This document shows, piece after piece, positions 25,542-34,269 of a DNA stretch of 64,000 bases. Source of the DNA: Pantoea sp. 18069 (lineage in GTDB: Bacteria > Pseudomonadota > Gammaproteobacteria > Burkholderiales > Burkholderiaceae_C). How positions within the stretch are numbered: position 1 is the stretch's first letter; each line of letters begins with the position of its first letter. Where the stretch lies: contig NZ_CACSJA010000007.1 in assembly GCF_902706035.1 (NCBI RefSeq), forward strand, positions 113,248 to 177,247. Reading direction: 5' to 3'. The notes beneath the pieces are model-generated. The model made no database searches, was not told where the DNA came from, and saw only the letters and a list, made by a program, of their open reading frames with translations. Position numbers and translations under genes: made by a program.

Positions 25542-26206
25542 GGCACGGCTTCCAGCACATAGCCCAGGCCGCGCAGCGTGGCGATCTGTGTGCCGGTGTG
25601 CAGCAGCCGCTTGCGCAGCCGGTGGATCAGCACTTCGACAGCTTGCGCATGCACCTCGGCGTCGCCGGTGAAAACCCGCTCCAGCAGCTCGCGCTTGCTC
25701 AAAGGCTCGCCGCCCGCGAGGATCAGCGTCCTGAGCAGCGCATGCTCGCGCGCCGTCAAGGTGAACACCTCATGGCCGAGTTCGAAGCGCTTGGTGCTGG
25801 CGTCGTAGGCCAGCCTGCCACAGCTGAACTTGCTGACTTCCCGGCCTTTGGAGCGGCGAATCAGGGCCTGCAGCCGCGCTTCGAGCTCCTCGACTTCGAA
25901 CGGCTTGGCGAGGAAATCATCGGCGCCGGCCTTGAGCGTCGCAACGCGCTGCGCGAGCGTGTCGCGCGCGGTGAGAATCAGGATGGGCACCGGGTCCTCG
26001 TCCTCGCGCAGGCTCAGCAGCACCTCTTCGCCCGCCAGCCCGGGCAAGCCCAGGTCGAGGATCAGGGCGTCATAGCGCGTGGCACGCAGGGCGCGGCGCA
26101 CCAGCCGGCCGTCGGCCACCCAGTCCACCTGGAAGCCGCTTTGCGCCAGGGCGCGCACCAGCCAGTCGGCCAGCGCCGATTCGTCTTCCGCCAATAAGAG
26201 TCGCAT
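25538..26206 (-). CDS. tctD: OmpR-family response regulator, TctD-like
   Basis: A 222-aa regulator. The receiver domain has the acidic pocket E7/D8, phospho-acceptor Asp51 (LILDLGLPG), the conserved Thr in LTARD and Lys in AKPF. The C-terminal winged helix has FTLTAREHALLRTLI and EVLIHRLRKRLLHTGTQIATLRGLGYVL. It is the first gene of a two-gene operon with the kinase and probably activates tricarboxylate transport genes. Confidence 0.92.
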   Translation of the reverse strand: MRLLLAEDESALADWLVRALAQSGFQVDWVADGRLVRRALRATRYDALILDLGLPGLAGEEVLLSLREDEDPVPILILTARDTLAQRVATLKAGADDFLAKPFEVEELEARLQALIRRSKGREVSKFSCGRLAYDASTKRFELGHEVFTLTAREHALLRTLILAGGEPLSKRELLERVFTGDAEVHAQAVEVLIHRLRKRLLHTGTQIATLRGLGYVLEAVP

Positions 26207-26420
26207 GCAGGTTTCCGCAAAAGGTCAGATCAATGCCGCCATTGTCCCGAACAGCCACCGGAGCCTGCACCCCGAGGCACCAGGGAGAAACCCTTGGCCC
26301 GCCATGCCGCTGGCCAGCGCGCACCCCGCGCCGCAGCTGCGCCTGCCCCAGTCCGCCACCGCGCCCGAAGGCATTACCGTGGGCGAACTGGGCTGGAATG
26401 GCCTGCGCACGCGGTGGACT

Positions 26421-26771
26421 TTAGTAAATCGCGTAGATCTTGCGAACCGGCTCCAGGATGTCCCAGCGGCCCGTCCACCCGGGAGGCAGGATGACCAGAT
26501 CGCCTGCGGCAATCTCCGTCACTTCGCCGGTGGAATCGTCTGTCAACATGGCTCGACCTGAGAGGATGTAAGTGAATTCCGTATTGGTACGGTTGATCAC
26601 GGGCCAGCCTCCTGGCTGGCACTCCCAGATACCCAGGTCGCCCGCCGCATCCGGTGCCAGCCCCTTGATTGCGATCTGGGGATCTCCGCTATCGGCACCC
26701 GCTCTGCGGCCCGCCGGCACGAGTTGTGCCAAGGCGATATCGGCAGCCTTGACGATGGTGAATCGGCCCAT
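26421..26771 (-). CDS. Cupin-domain protein (DUF861/cupin_3 type)
   Basis: A 116-aa single-domain cupin. The conserved run WECQPGGWPVINRTNTEFTYILSGRAMLTDD, followed by IAAGDLVILPPGWTGRWDILEPVRKIYAIY, matches the cupin_3 family related to (S)-ureidoglycine aminohydrolase. The start at 26771 follows GGAAGGAA. It lies just downstream of a Bug gene and a DAO-type oxidase on the same strand, which suggests a small catabolic unit for an amine or amino-acid-like compound. The reaction is not known. The DNA from here to about 30.2 kb is visibly less GC-rich than its left flank. Confidence 0.82.
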   Translation of the reverse strand: MGRFTIVKAADIALAQLVPAGRRAGADSGDPQIAIKGLAPDAAGDLGIWECQPGGWPVINRTNTEFTYILSGRAMLTDDSTGEVTEIAAGDLVILPPGWTGRWDILEPVRKIYAIY

Positions 26772-26807
26772 GTTCCATTCCTTCCTATGTGCGTCCGAGC
26801 AATGCAT

Positions 26808-27776
26808 TCACTCAGCCTTGAGCTGAGCCCGCGTTGCAATTTCCTGGAAACGGGCCTGGTCCGTTTCTATGGTCTTGCGCAAGGCCTCGGGGCCGACATC
26901 GGCAGCAATGTTGATGTTCAATGCCGACAGTCGCTCGATGATCTGCGGCATGGACATCACCTTGGCCAGTGCGCCGGTCAAACGGGCCTGCACCGCCGGG
27001 CTCACCCCGGCAGGGGCAACAACACCCCACCACAGCGTCATGTCGAAGCCCTTTACGCCGAGCTCCGCAAAGGTGGGAGTCTCGGGCGCTTCCTTCGTGC
27101 GGGAGGTTCCAGTCACCGCGATGGGCCTGATACGCCCCGCATCCACGTAGCCCCGCGCGCTGGCGTAGCTGGAGAACTGCCCCTGAAGCTGGCCAGCGAC
27201 CAGGTCTCCCATCGCCAGGGTGACGCTGCGATAAGGCACATGCGTCATTGGAGCGCGGGTCTCCAGGCGAAGCATTTCGCCCAGCAGATGGGTCAGGGTG
27301 CCATTTCCGCCCGAGCCATAGGAAATACCGCCTCCGTTGGTTTCCGCCAGCCGCACCAGATCCGCCACATTCCTGATGGATGAATCGCCCGACGCATAGA
27401 GGTACAGGGGCGTGGTGCCGACAAACACCAGCGGCGTGAAATCCTTGTCGACCCGGTACTTGATCCGGTTGCCGTAAAGCGCCGGTGCCGTGGTGAATGG
27501 GCTATCGACCATCAAAAGGGTGTAGCCATCGGCGGGGGAACTGGCGACGAACTGCGTGCCAATCACGGAGCCTGCACCGGGCTTGTTGTCCACGATGACG
27601 GGTTGCTGCAAAAGCTTGGCGAGCTCTTCCGCGAACAGGCGGGCCAGCGCGTCAGGCGCACCGCCAGGGGCATATGGAACGACGATCTTGAGTGGACGAT
27701 CCGGATACGCTGCTGAGGCGCCCGCGCAGGATGCGGCGACAGCAAGAGCGAGCAAGGCCTTCAGGATTTTCTTCAT
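26808..27776 (-). CDS. Bug/TctC-family solute-binding protein
   Basis: A 322-aa periplasmic receptor. The signal peptide is residues 1-22 (MKKILKALLALAVAASCAGASA). The mature protein begins with the signature YPDRPLKIVVPYAPGGAPDALAR and contains VIVDNKPGAGSVIG and VPYRSVTLAMGDLVAGQL. The start at 27776 is set by the signal peptide. It lies between the cupin and the FAD oxidase genes in the same orientation, and may deliver the substrate they metabolise. Confidence 0.93.
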   Translation of the reverse strand: MKKILKALLALAVAASCAGASAAYPDRPLKIVVPYAPGGAPDALARLFAEELAKLLQQPVIVDNKPGAGSVIGTQFVASSPADGYTLLMVDSPFTTAPALYGNRIKYRVDKDFTPLVFVGTTPLYLYASGDSSIRNVADLVRLAETNGGGISYGSGGNGTLTHLLGEMLRLETRAPMTHVPYRSVTLAMGDLVAGQLQGQFSSYASARGYVDAGRIRPIAVTGTSRTKEAPETPTFAELGVKGFDMTLWWGVVAPAGVSPAVQARLTGALAKVMSMPQIIERLSALNINIAADVGPEALRKTIETDQARFQEIATRAQLKAE

Positions 27777-27825
27777 GGTGTGCTTTCTTCGTGATTTGCG
27801 TTGGGGGTATGTCAATGGGTGCAGG

Positions 27826-29136
27826 CTATGGCGATGCGCGTCTGCGCACGCGATCGAAACTGAAGCGTGTCGGATCAACCAATGGCCGGGCGTTGCGCAC
27901 GAGGTCTGCCATCAGCCGGCCAGCGGCAGGGGCAAGGCCAAAGCCATGTCCGGAGAACCCACTGCTGATGAAAAAGCCGGGAACGGCGTCCACGGCGGAA
28001 ATGACCGGCACGGCGTCCGGCATCACGTCGATCATGCCGGCCCAGACCTGTTGCACCTGCATGTTCTTGAACGCTGGATAGGCGCGCGCGATATTCCTGC
28101 GGGCGTGCTCGAAGTCCGACCGCGATGGCACGGGGTCGAGTTCGCGGTGCAATTCGAACGGCGACACCTGATCAGGCTGCCACCGCGTGCGACGCAGCGC
28201 CTCCTGGACGGTACGCCGGCCCACGGTGAGCCGGACGTTGTTCCCGCCGGACCGCAGCATGGGCAGGAAGTCGGGCAGATAGCGGAAACTGTCAGGCACG
28301 ATCTCCGCGCGGTTGAAGTAGCCGTAGCCCACGGTGTAGCCGCCATCGCGCCGTTTGCGGAACATGAAGTCCGGGCCTTTGGTCGATACCTCGGGTGCGC
28401 CCGAGATGGGCGCGGTGCGCAGCAGCGTGGACATCGTCTGCAACTGGGGCAGGCGAATACCCATGTTGCGGGCGAACAGCGTGGACCAGACACCGCCGCA
28501 CAGAACCACCGACGAACAGGCAATGGTTCCATGCTCCGTCACCACACCGGAGATCCGTCCCGCAGCGGTCTCCACGGCGCGCACCGCGCTTTGCGTCAAC
28601 ACCGTGGCACCCAGACGGATGGCGGCGCGGGCGATCACGCCGGGCGCCAGTCCCGGCTCCGCCCGTCCGTCCAGCGGGGCGAACAGACCGCCCTGCCAGT
28701 CGAGGGTCGACCCTGGCGACGTTTGCGCAACCTCGCGCGAGGTCAGCAGCCGTGCCTCGATGCCGAACTCGCGCGCCGTGCGCACCCAGGCTTCCTGCTG
28801 TTGCTGCTGCTTGTCCGAAGCGCACAGGCTCAGCGTGCCGCAGCGCACGAAGCCCGTGGGCTCCCCGGCATCGCGGCTCAAATCCTCCCATATCTTGAAG
28901 CTTTCGAGCATGAGCGGAATCTCCGCCGGATCGCGGTTGGCGATACGCACCCAGCCCTGGTTGCGGCCGCTTTGCTCCTTTCCGATCTCGCCTTTCTCGC
29001 AGACGACAACCGAAACGCCCTGTTGTGCCAGCGCGTAGGCGGTTGACAGCCCAATGATGCCGCCGCCGATGATCACGACATCGGCGCGTTTTGGCGGCGA
29101 TTGCTGGTGATGGACTGCGGGATTGGTATCCTGCAT
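27826..29136 (-). CDS. FAD-dependent oxidoreductase (DAO/D-amino-acid dehydrogenase-like)
   Basis: A 436-aa flavoenzyme. The FAD-binding Rossmann motif is VVIIGGGIIGLSTAYALAQQGVSVVVCEKG, the post-motif is GKEQSGRNQGWVR, and the C-terminal FAD site is GFFISSGFSGHGFGLAPAAGRLMADLV. This is the DAO superfamily that includes glycine/sarcosine/proline oxidases and D-amino-acid dehydrogenases. The start at 29136 has AGGAG upstream. It should oxidise an amine or amino acid; the exact substrate cannot be read from sequence. It is divergent from the LysR gene that probably regulates it. Confidence 0.9.
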   Translation of the reverse strand: MQDTNPAVHHQQSPPKRADVVIIGGGIIGLSTAYALAQQGVSVVVCEKGEIGKEQSGRNQGWVRIANRDPAEIPLMLESFKIWEDLSRDAGEPTGFVRCGTLSLCASDKQQQQQEAWVRTAREFGIEARLLTSREVAQTSPGSTLDWQGGLFAPLDGRAEPGLAPGVIARAAIRLGATVLTQSAVRAVETAAGRISGVVTEHGTIACSSVVLCGGVWSTLFARNMGIRLPQLQTMSTLLRTAPISGAPEVSTKGPDFMFRKRRDGGYTVGYGYFNRAEIVPDSFRYLPDFLPMLRSGGNNVRLTVGRRTVQEALRRTRWQPDQVSPFELHRELDPVPSRSDFEHARRNIARAYPAFKNMQVQQVWAGMIDVMPDAVPVISAVDAVPGFFISSGFSGHGFGLAPAAGRLMADLVRNARPLVDPTRFSFDRVRRRASP

Positions 29137-29299
29137 TTGACATTTCTCCTGGATAAGTTCTGTAGGGCTAGTATTTGCAGGGGCCGGCTCCATGGTCAAA
29201 TCAGCATTTGCGGCTGGTGCATGCCTTTTCGGCATGGAGCTTGCAGGGAAAATCCCTGTTGCCGCCTTGCGAACCCTTCATCGACACCTCGGACTTTTC

Positions 29300-30181
29300 A
29301 TGGATTACCGCCAGATCGAAGCATTTCGTACCGTCATGCTCACGCGCTCCATGACGAACGCGGCGTCTCAGCTCCACACGACGCAACCCAACATCAGCCG
29401 CCTCATCGCCAAGCTGCAGCAGGAGCTGGGCCTGCCGCTGTTCAAGCGCGTTGGCTTGAGGCTGGTTCCAACGCCCGAAGCAGAAGCGCTGTATCGGGAG
29501 GTGCAGCGCTCCTTTATCGGGCTATCCGCGATCCAGGAGGCCGCGGCATCCATTCGCGAACGCGGAAGCGGCCGCATTCTGATCGGAGCATCGGTAGGGC
29601 TGTCGGTCTCGGTGCTGCCGCCAGCGCTGCGCCTGTTCAGACAGAAACACCGTGACGTCACGGTCTGCATCCAAACCAGCGATTCGCGCACGGTATCCCG
29701 CTGGGCCGCCGACGGGTTCTGCGACTTCGGCTTGGTGGCTTTCGTCGAGGAAATGCCAGGCCTGCAAACCGAGCTGCTCTACCGTGAGCCTGGCGTGTGC
29801 ATCGTGCCTGCTGCACACCGCCTGGCCGAGCGTTCACATCTGCAGGCGAGCGACCTGGATGGAGAGCCGTTCATCTCCTTCGGCCCAAGTACCCACGAAC
29901 GTGCTGCCGTCGATGCGGCCTTCGTGCCGGATCGCCGCAAATTGACGGATGAAACACCTTTTGCGCTCACTATCTGGACTTTGGTCAGCATGGGATTGGG
30001 TGTCAGCGTCGTCAGCCCCCAACTGCAACAGGCGCTTCCCGTTCCAAACGTGCGCCTTGTGCCTTTCGAGCCTGGTGTGAATTTCTCGTGTTACGCCGTT
30101 CGCGGGGAAAATCGCGTGGATCAGTTTCTGGTCTCCGAACTCATGGAGTGCGTCCGTCAAGCCCTTCGGGAGAAGAACTGA
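29300..30181 (+). CDS. LysR-family transcriptional regulator
   Basis: A 293-aa LysR regulator starting MDYRQIEAFRTVMLTRSMTNAASQLHTTQPNISRLIAKLQQELG, which contains the full helix-turn-helix. It is followed by an effector-binding domain of normal length. An ATG-like start 36 codons upstream exists, but the family N-terminus begins at 29300. It is divergent from the oxidase-Bug-cupin unit, so regulation of that unit by its substrate is the likely role. GC content is lower than in the flanking core genes. Confidence 0.93.
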   Translation: MDYRQIEAFRTVMLTRSMTNAASQLHTTQPNISRLIAKLQQELGLPLFKRVGLRLVPTPEAEALYREVQRSFIGLSAIQEAAASIRERGSGRILIGASVGLSVSVLPPALRLFRQKHRDVTVCIQTSDSRTVSRWAADGFCDFGLVAFVEEMPGLQTELLYREPGVCIVPAAHRLAERSHLQASDLDGEPFISFGPSTHERAAVDAAFVPDRRKLTDETPFALTIWTLVSMGLGVSVVSPQLQQALPVPNVRLVPFEPGVNFSCYAVRGENRVDQFLVSELMECVRQALREKN

Positions 30182-30495
30182 ACAGCGCTCCCACGCCTCA
30201 CTGTTTCCTACTACCGCGTGGCGAGGCTTGGCCTCGCTGACCTTGCTCAGGGCAAACGGTCCCTTTAAAGCGTTGAAATCCGCGCTGGATCGTGAACACG
30301 TTCCCAGACGCATGGAACGAGGTGTGGACGCAATGCAGCGCCCATGCCCCCGGAAATTGCGAACAGCCGGCTTGTAACAACCCCTCATTTCAATGACTAT
30401 TGAAATGCGAATGCCTCTCATTGGCATTACAATTCGTCGCTTTCAGATACGAGCCCTTTACATAAGCGGCTCACCCCATTTCAGCGGAGTGATTG
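30182..30495. other. Intergenic region before second TonB receptor
   Basis: A gene-free stretch of 314 bases. The right-hand third is AT-rich and contains the Fur-box-like element at 30404-30422; nothing else was recognised. Confidence 0.5.
30404..30422. promoter_or_regulatory. Fur-box-like element upstream of TonB receptor
   Basis: The 19-base sequence AATGCGAATGCCTCTCATT fits the inverted-repeat Fur box AATGAGAAT-N-ATTCTCATT with two mismatches. It lies 73 bases upstream of the receptor start, in the expected promoter region. Confidence 0.6.
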
Positions 30496-32649
30496 ATGAC
30501 AAATAAATATGAGGGAGCGGGGGCCGTGCGTCCAATGCGCTTGCGCGCCGTGGCCACGTTGGCAGGATTGGCCTGTGCGGCCGCAGGCGCGCAGCAGCAG
30601 GAAGCCGCTTCGCAGGCCCTGATGCTGCCGACGGTCCAGGTCAACGCCAGCCAGTACGACCCCGATGACGTGCGCCCCGAAGGCGTGACCACCGCCACCA
30701 AGACCTATATGGCGCCCAGGGACATCCCGCAGACCATCGATACGCTGGAGGTCAACAAGTACAAGAGCTACGGCATCAACGACCTGGCCACCATGCTGGA
30801 CGGCGTGCCCGGCGTGAACACCAGCTACGACATGCGTGGCGAAGGCGTGATGATTCGCGGCTTCCAGGCCGATGCCGGCGACATCTACCGCGACGGCGTG
30901 CGCGAAAGCGGCCAGGTGCGCCGCAGCACCGCCAACGTGGAGCGCATCGAGATCCTCAAGGGCCCGGCTTCGGTGCTCTACGGCCGCAGCGCCGGAGGCG
31001 GCGTGGTCAACCTGGTGAGCAAGCAGGCGCGCTTCGACGCGAAAAGCAGCGTCACGCTGCGCGGCGGCTCGTGGGACAACGTCGGCGGCACCATAGACAT
31101 CAACCAGGTCATCAACCCCAACGTGGCCGTGCGCCTGACGGCCGACCGCGAACAGGCGCACAGCTTTCGCAGCGGCATACGCAACAAGAACGAGATGATC
31201 TCGCCCAGCATCCTGGTGGACAACCGCAAGGGCCTGCGCTGGACGGGCCAGTACACCTACGACAACGTCTGGCGCGTGCCCGATCGCAGTCCGGCATATG
31301 ACCAGATGCCGGAAGGCGTGTCGATACGCCAGGGCTTCGCCCAGCCCGGTGACTATGTGGAAGACCGTCTGCGCGTGTGGCGCTCCGATCTCAGCTACGA
31401 CTTCAACCCCGCCTGGAGCGTGCGCTGGGTCGCCAGCCGGCGCGAAGCCGCCCAGGACTTCGACCACTACTACCTGGGCACCTACTGCAACGCGCAGGGC
31501 CGCACGTCCGCCGGCGCGGCCTGCACGAACCCCGGCCAGGTTCGCCAGAGCTATGCCTGGCAGGAAACAGCCAACAAGACCACGTCGAACACGGTAGACC
31601 TGACGGGCCGCTTCGACCTGGCCGGCATGCGCCACGAACTGCTGCTGGGCGCGGAGTACAGCGAGGAAGAGCGCGCGCCGCGCCTGTTCTCCACCACCGC
31701 CAGCAACGGCTTCGTCGACCCGTTCAACCCGGTGCTCAATGCCCAGCGCCCCGCGCAGGGCGCGCCCACGCAGCACAACCTGCACGTCGGCAAGGGCCAT
31801 GCGCTCTATGCGCAGGACCTGATCCATCTCGCGCCGCAGTGGAAGGTGCTGCTGGGCGCGCGCTACGACAGCTACACGTTCGAGAGCACCAATCGGATCA
31901 ATGGCTTCCAGCGTGACACCAGCGGCAGCACCGTCAGTCCGCGCGTCGGCGTGGTCTGGCAGCCGGTTCGCGAGCACAGCATCTACACCTCGTGGAACAA
32001 GAGCTTCTCGCCCTACGGCGGGCGTGGCATCCTGAGCGTCGATACCGGCGCCACGGCGGTGCTGGACGAGGAACCCCAGCACTCGCGCCAGGTCGAAATC
32101 GGCATCAAGAGCGACTGGCTCGATGGCAAGCTGTCGACGCAGCTGGCGGCCTATGAGCTGGAGCACTACAACATCCGCTACCGGCCCGAGCCCGACATCG
32201 ACCCCTACCTGTTTGCGGTGCGTGGCAAGGAGCGCTCGCGCGGCATCGAGTTCAGCGCGGCCGGTCGGCTCGCACCGTCGTGGTACGTGCGCGGCGGCGT
32301 AGGCGTCATGAGCGCCAAGGTCAACGGCGACCTGAGCGTGCCGGCCAACGAAGGCAAGTACCTGCCCAACACCGCCAAGCGCAACGGCAGCCTCTTTCTT
32401 CGCTACGCGCCTGCCGGTGCCTGGTATGGCGAGCTGGGGGTGACGCACACCAGCCAGCGCTACACCAACGCCGCCAACACCGCGGTCGTTCCCGGCTACA
32501 CGCGCTGGGACGGCCTGATCGGCTGGCGCGCCGCGCCATGGACCGTGACCCTGGCGGTGTCGAACCTGCTGGACAAGGAATACTGGCGCTCCAACGCCAT
32601 GCCCGGCGCGCCGCGCAGCTTCCTGGTGAGTGCGAACTACCAGTTCTGA
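30496..32649 (+). CDS. TonB-dependent siderophore receptor
   Basis: A 717-aa outer-membrane receptor. After a signal peptide ending near AAAGAQ (residue about 33) it has a TonB-box-like region, a plug domain (RDIPQTIDTLEVNKYKSYGINDLATMLDGVPGVN, then VMIRGFQADAGDIYRDGVRESG) and a full beta-barrel ending in SANYQF. There is no STN domain, so it should be controlled directly by Fur through the element at 30404. ATG 30496 is used; a TTG one codon earlier is also possible. It resembles hydroxamate/catecholate siderophore receptors, but the ligand is not determinable. It precedes the RiPP locus on the same strand, separated by a terminator-like hairpin. Confidence 0.93.
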   Translation: MTNKYEGAGAVRPMRLRAVATLAGLACAAAGAQQQEAASQALMLPTVQVNASQYDPDDVRPEGVTTATKTYMAPRDIPQTIDTLEVNKYKSYGINDLATMLDGVPGVNTSYDMRGEGVMIRGFQADAGDIYRDGVRESGQVRRSTANVERIEILKGPASVLYGRSAGGGVVNLVSKQARFDAKSSVTLRGGSWDNVGGTIDINQVINPNVAVRLTADREQAHSFRSGIRNKNEMISPSILVDNRKGLRWTGQYTYDNVWRVPDRSPAYDQMPEGVSIRQGFAQPGDYVEDRLRVWRSDLSYDFNPAWSVRWVASRREAAQDFDHYYLGTYCNAQGRTSAGAACTNPGQVRQSYAWQETANKTTSNTVDLTGRFDLAGMRHELLLGAEYSEEERAPRLFSTTASNGFVDPFNPVLNAQRPAQGAPTQHNLHVGKGHALYAQDLIHLAPQWKVLLGARYDSYTFESTNRINGFQRDTSGSTVSPRVGVVWQPVREHSIYTSWNKSFSPYGGRGILSVDTGATAVLDEEPQHSRQVEIGIKSDWLDGKLSTQLAAYELEHYNIRYRPEPDIDPYLFAVRGKERSRGIEFSAAGRLAPSWYVRGGVGVMSAKVNGDLSVPANEGKYLPNTAKRNGSLFLRYAPAGAWYGELGVTHTSQRYTNAANTAVVPGYTRWDGLIGWRAAPWTVTLAVSNLLDKEYWRSNAMPGAPRSFLVSANYQF

Positions 32650-33097
32650 GACCGCGCCTGAAGACGCCTGCGCTGCAGCCCGACTGCGCCGGGCGCGCAC
32701 GGGACAATGGCCGACGCGCAACAGCGCACCGATGGCCTGCAAATAGGATTTGCGCCTAGCCAGAACGCTCTGCGAACTCCCAGCCATTGCCCGCGCACAG
32801 GATTCGACCTGTGCCATATCTCACTGCCTCGCCCGGCACCGACCTCTTCAGTGGCAAGTACTGCCCCCCACAAAGTCCTGAGCGCATGCTCCAGGACTTT
32901 TTCTATTCCGCCAGCGCGTCTTGTTCACCGAGATAAAGCGCCGGCCGCCCGATCCCACGGAGACGCCTGTGCAGCGCCAGAAACGAAAGATTACATTTAA
33001 TATTTAAATCTAGTGGATTCTACCGATCGTCTTTAACTATCGAACTTTTTAGACTGAAGGTCGGAGAATTTTCTTCGGTTTCGAAACAGGAGTCATA
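32650..33097. other. Intergenic region between TonB receptor and RiPP locus
   Basis: About 450 bases without a convincing gene. It contains the terminator-like hairpin at 32872-32903. From about 32990 onward there is a sharp change to AT-rich DNA (ATTACATTTAATATTTAAAT and similar), which is the likely promoter region of the RiPP transcript. No clear -35/-10 pair was assigned. Confidence 0.5.
32872..32903 (+). terminator. Rho-independent terminator-like hairpin
   Basis: AAAGTCCTG and CAGGACTTT form a perfect 9-bp stem around an 11-base loop, and a short T run follows on the plus strand. It lies 220 bases after the TonB receptor stop and ahead of the RiPP promoter region, so it should separate the two transcripts. 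Confidence 0.65.
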
Positions 33098-33298
33098 GTG
33101 AAAGAGTACAGCCCACAACTCATGTCCGACACAGATTCGGCTGCTGCAGCTTCTTGCGAATTACGAGAGCCTAACGAACAAGAATCGCAAGATTTCCCAT
33201 TTGGATCTTTTATCGCTTTGAAACGCCTGTCAAAGCTGAACATCGAAGCGGTTCGCATGCAAGGCTGCGCCGACAGCGGCACAGGCGGAGACAACTAA
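33098..33298 (+). CDS. Candidate RiPP precursor peptide (TOMM-like)
   Basis: A 66-aa peptide starting with GTG, five bases after CAGGAG (33087-33092). It matches no family I recognise. The leader is acidic and Ser/Ala/Glu-rich up to about residue 36. A helical stretch (FGSFIALKRLSKLNIEAVR) follows that could be the recognition segment. The C-terminus is MQGCADSGTGGDN, with heterocyclisable Cys57, Ser60 and Thr62 spaced by Gly, Ala and Asp. It is immediately upstream of an McbB-like leader-binding gene, four McbC-like genes and a YcaO gene, the position and size expected for a TOMM substrate. Codon use is AT-richer than the core genome. Assignment as precursor is inference from position and composition. 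Confidence 0.75.
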   Translation: MKEYSPQLMSDTDSAAAASCELREPNEQESQDFPFGSFIALKRLSKLNIEAVRMQGCADSGTGGDN

Positions 33299-33344
33299 GC
33301 CGTTTGCAAAATAGCCAGAGCAATCGCAATCGATAGCAAAGTTA

Positions 33345-33374
33345 TGGGCGGATATCCGTCGTGACATCCGCCCA
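33345..33374 (+). promoter_or_regulatory. Hairpin enclosing the start codon of the mcbB-like gene
   Basis: TGGGCGGAT (33345-33353) and ATCCGCCCA (33366-33374) form a perfect 9-bp stem. The 12-base loop contains the GTG start of the next gene. It lacks a T run, so it is better placed to limit translation or slow transcript read-through between the precursor gene and the enzyme genes. A six-codon ATG frame (33344-33364) also ends on this start codon. Confidence 0.6.
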
Positions 33375-34269
33375 ATCCAGCGACATCACCGAACAAGTGA
33401 AATATCTCATCCTTCCTTTTCAATGCATGGAGTTGGATACTGGGAAATTCTTCCTTGCATCAGGTCAAGGTATCGTCCGCCTCGACTCCTCGGATATTTA
33501 CCAGGCTGCGCTGGCAATGCACGGCATGGGTTGGGGCAGCACCATCACTTTGCAGCAGCTTGAGCGACTGCTGGTAGACCTGCCACAGGCACAGCTGCCT
33601 GCCGCATTGAAATATCTTGCGGACATTGGCGTGCTGCGACAAGTACATCAGGATTTTGGACGTTTCAATAGAATATGGCTGATTCACGACCGGCTTCAGG
33701 AAATCGAAACACTGGCAGAAGACATCGAATTCCTCACAGGTCTGAAATGCGATTCCACGCGGGATCCAAATAGCATTGCAGGCAACGAATTGGTGGTGTT
33801 GTACACACCGAAATATGACGCCAGGCTGATTCAACGGGTTCAGCAGCAGGTGATGGGCCAGGATAACTCCGCCATGCTTACCTGCTATCTGGTAGCACGC
33901 AATTTTTTGATCGACGGCACTTATATTCCAGCAGCCCGCACTCCTTGTCATTTTTGTCAGACAGCAGCCTCGACGGTGCAACGCACACACGGCAGCGGGT
34001 TTTCTCAGAGCCTGACGGCTGCATTCAAGGCAATCACGCAAAAACCTGTCATTACAGGCTTGGATTACCCCATTCTTCCAACCGATTACCACCTATGCGA
34101 GGCCCTGATCAGAAACAGGGTACGCGAAATCGTCGGGCCGCATTCCCGGCCCGTGATGACCCGGTCAATGCTGGAGATGTGCCAGTTTTCCCTCGACGGC
34201 TACCAACTTCAAAGGGATACCCCTTATTCCTCCAGGGAGTGCGAATTTTGCCAGAACGCCATGCCATGA
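33361..34269 (+). CDS. McbB/ocin-ThiF-like TOMM leader-binding protein
   Basis: A 302-aa protein resembling the E1-like partner of azole-forming YcaO enzymes (McbB of microcin B17; 'TOMM precursor leader peptide-binding protein'). The N-terminal 90 residues (VKYLILPFQCMELDTGKFFL ... LAALKYLADIGVLRQV-like) look like a winged-helix RiPP recognition element. The middle part is E1-like. Two CxxC pairs, CHFC (residues about 197-200) and CEFC near the C-terminus, would form the structural zinc site. Its start, GTG, is inside a hairpin loop. The stop overlaps the start of the next gene (ATGA). It should bind the leader of the 66-aa peptide and present the core to the YcaO protein. Confidence 0.75.
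   Translation: MTSAQSSDITEQVKYLILPFQCMELDTGKFFLASGQGIVRLDSSDIYQAALAMHGMGWGSTITLQQLERLLVDLPQAQLPAALKYLADIGVLRQVHQDFGRFNRIWLIHDRLQEIETLAEDIEFLTGLKCDSTRDPNSIAGNELVVLYTPKYDARLIQRVQQQVMGQDNSAMLTCYLVARNFLIDGTYIPAARTPCHFCQTAASTVQRTHGSGFSQSLTAAFKAITQKPVITGLDYPILPTDYHLCEALIRNRVREIVGPHSRPVMTRSMLEMCQFSLDGYQLQRDTPYSSRECEFCQNAMP

Noticed and set aside
30496..32649. TonB receptor as part of the RiPP operon (uptake or immunity)
   Set aside because: A terminator-like hairpin and a new AT-rich promoter region separate it from the cluster, it has its own Fur-type site, and its GC content is core-like.
30481..32817. A 778-codon minus-strand frame opposite the second TonB receptor
   Set aside because: Antisense shadow caused by third-position GC bias; the plus-strand frame encodes a complete receptor with plug and barrel.
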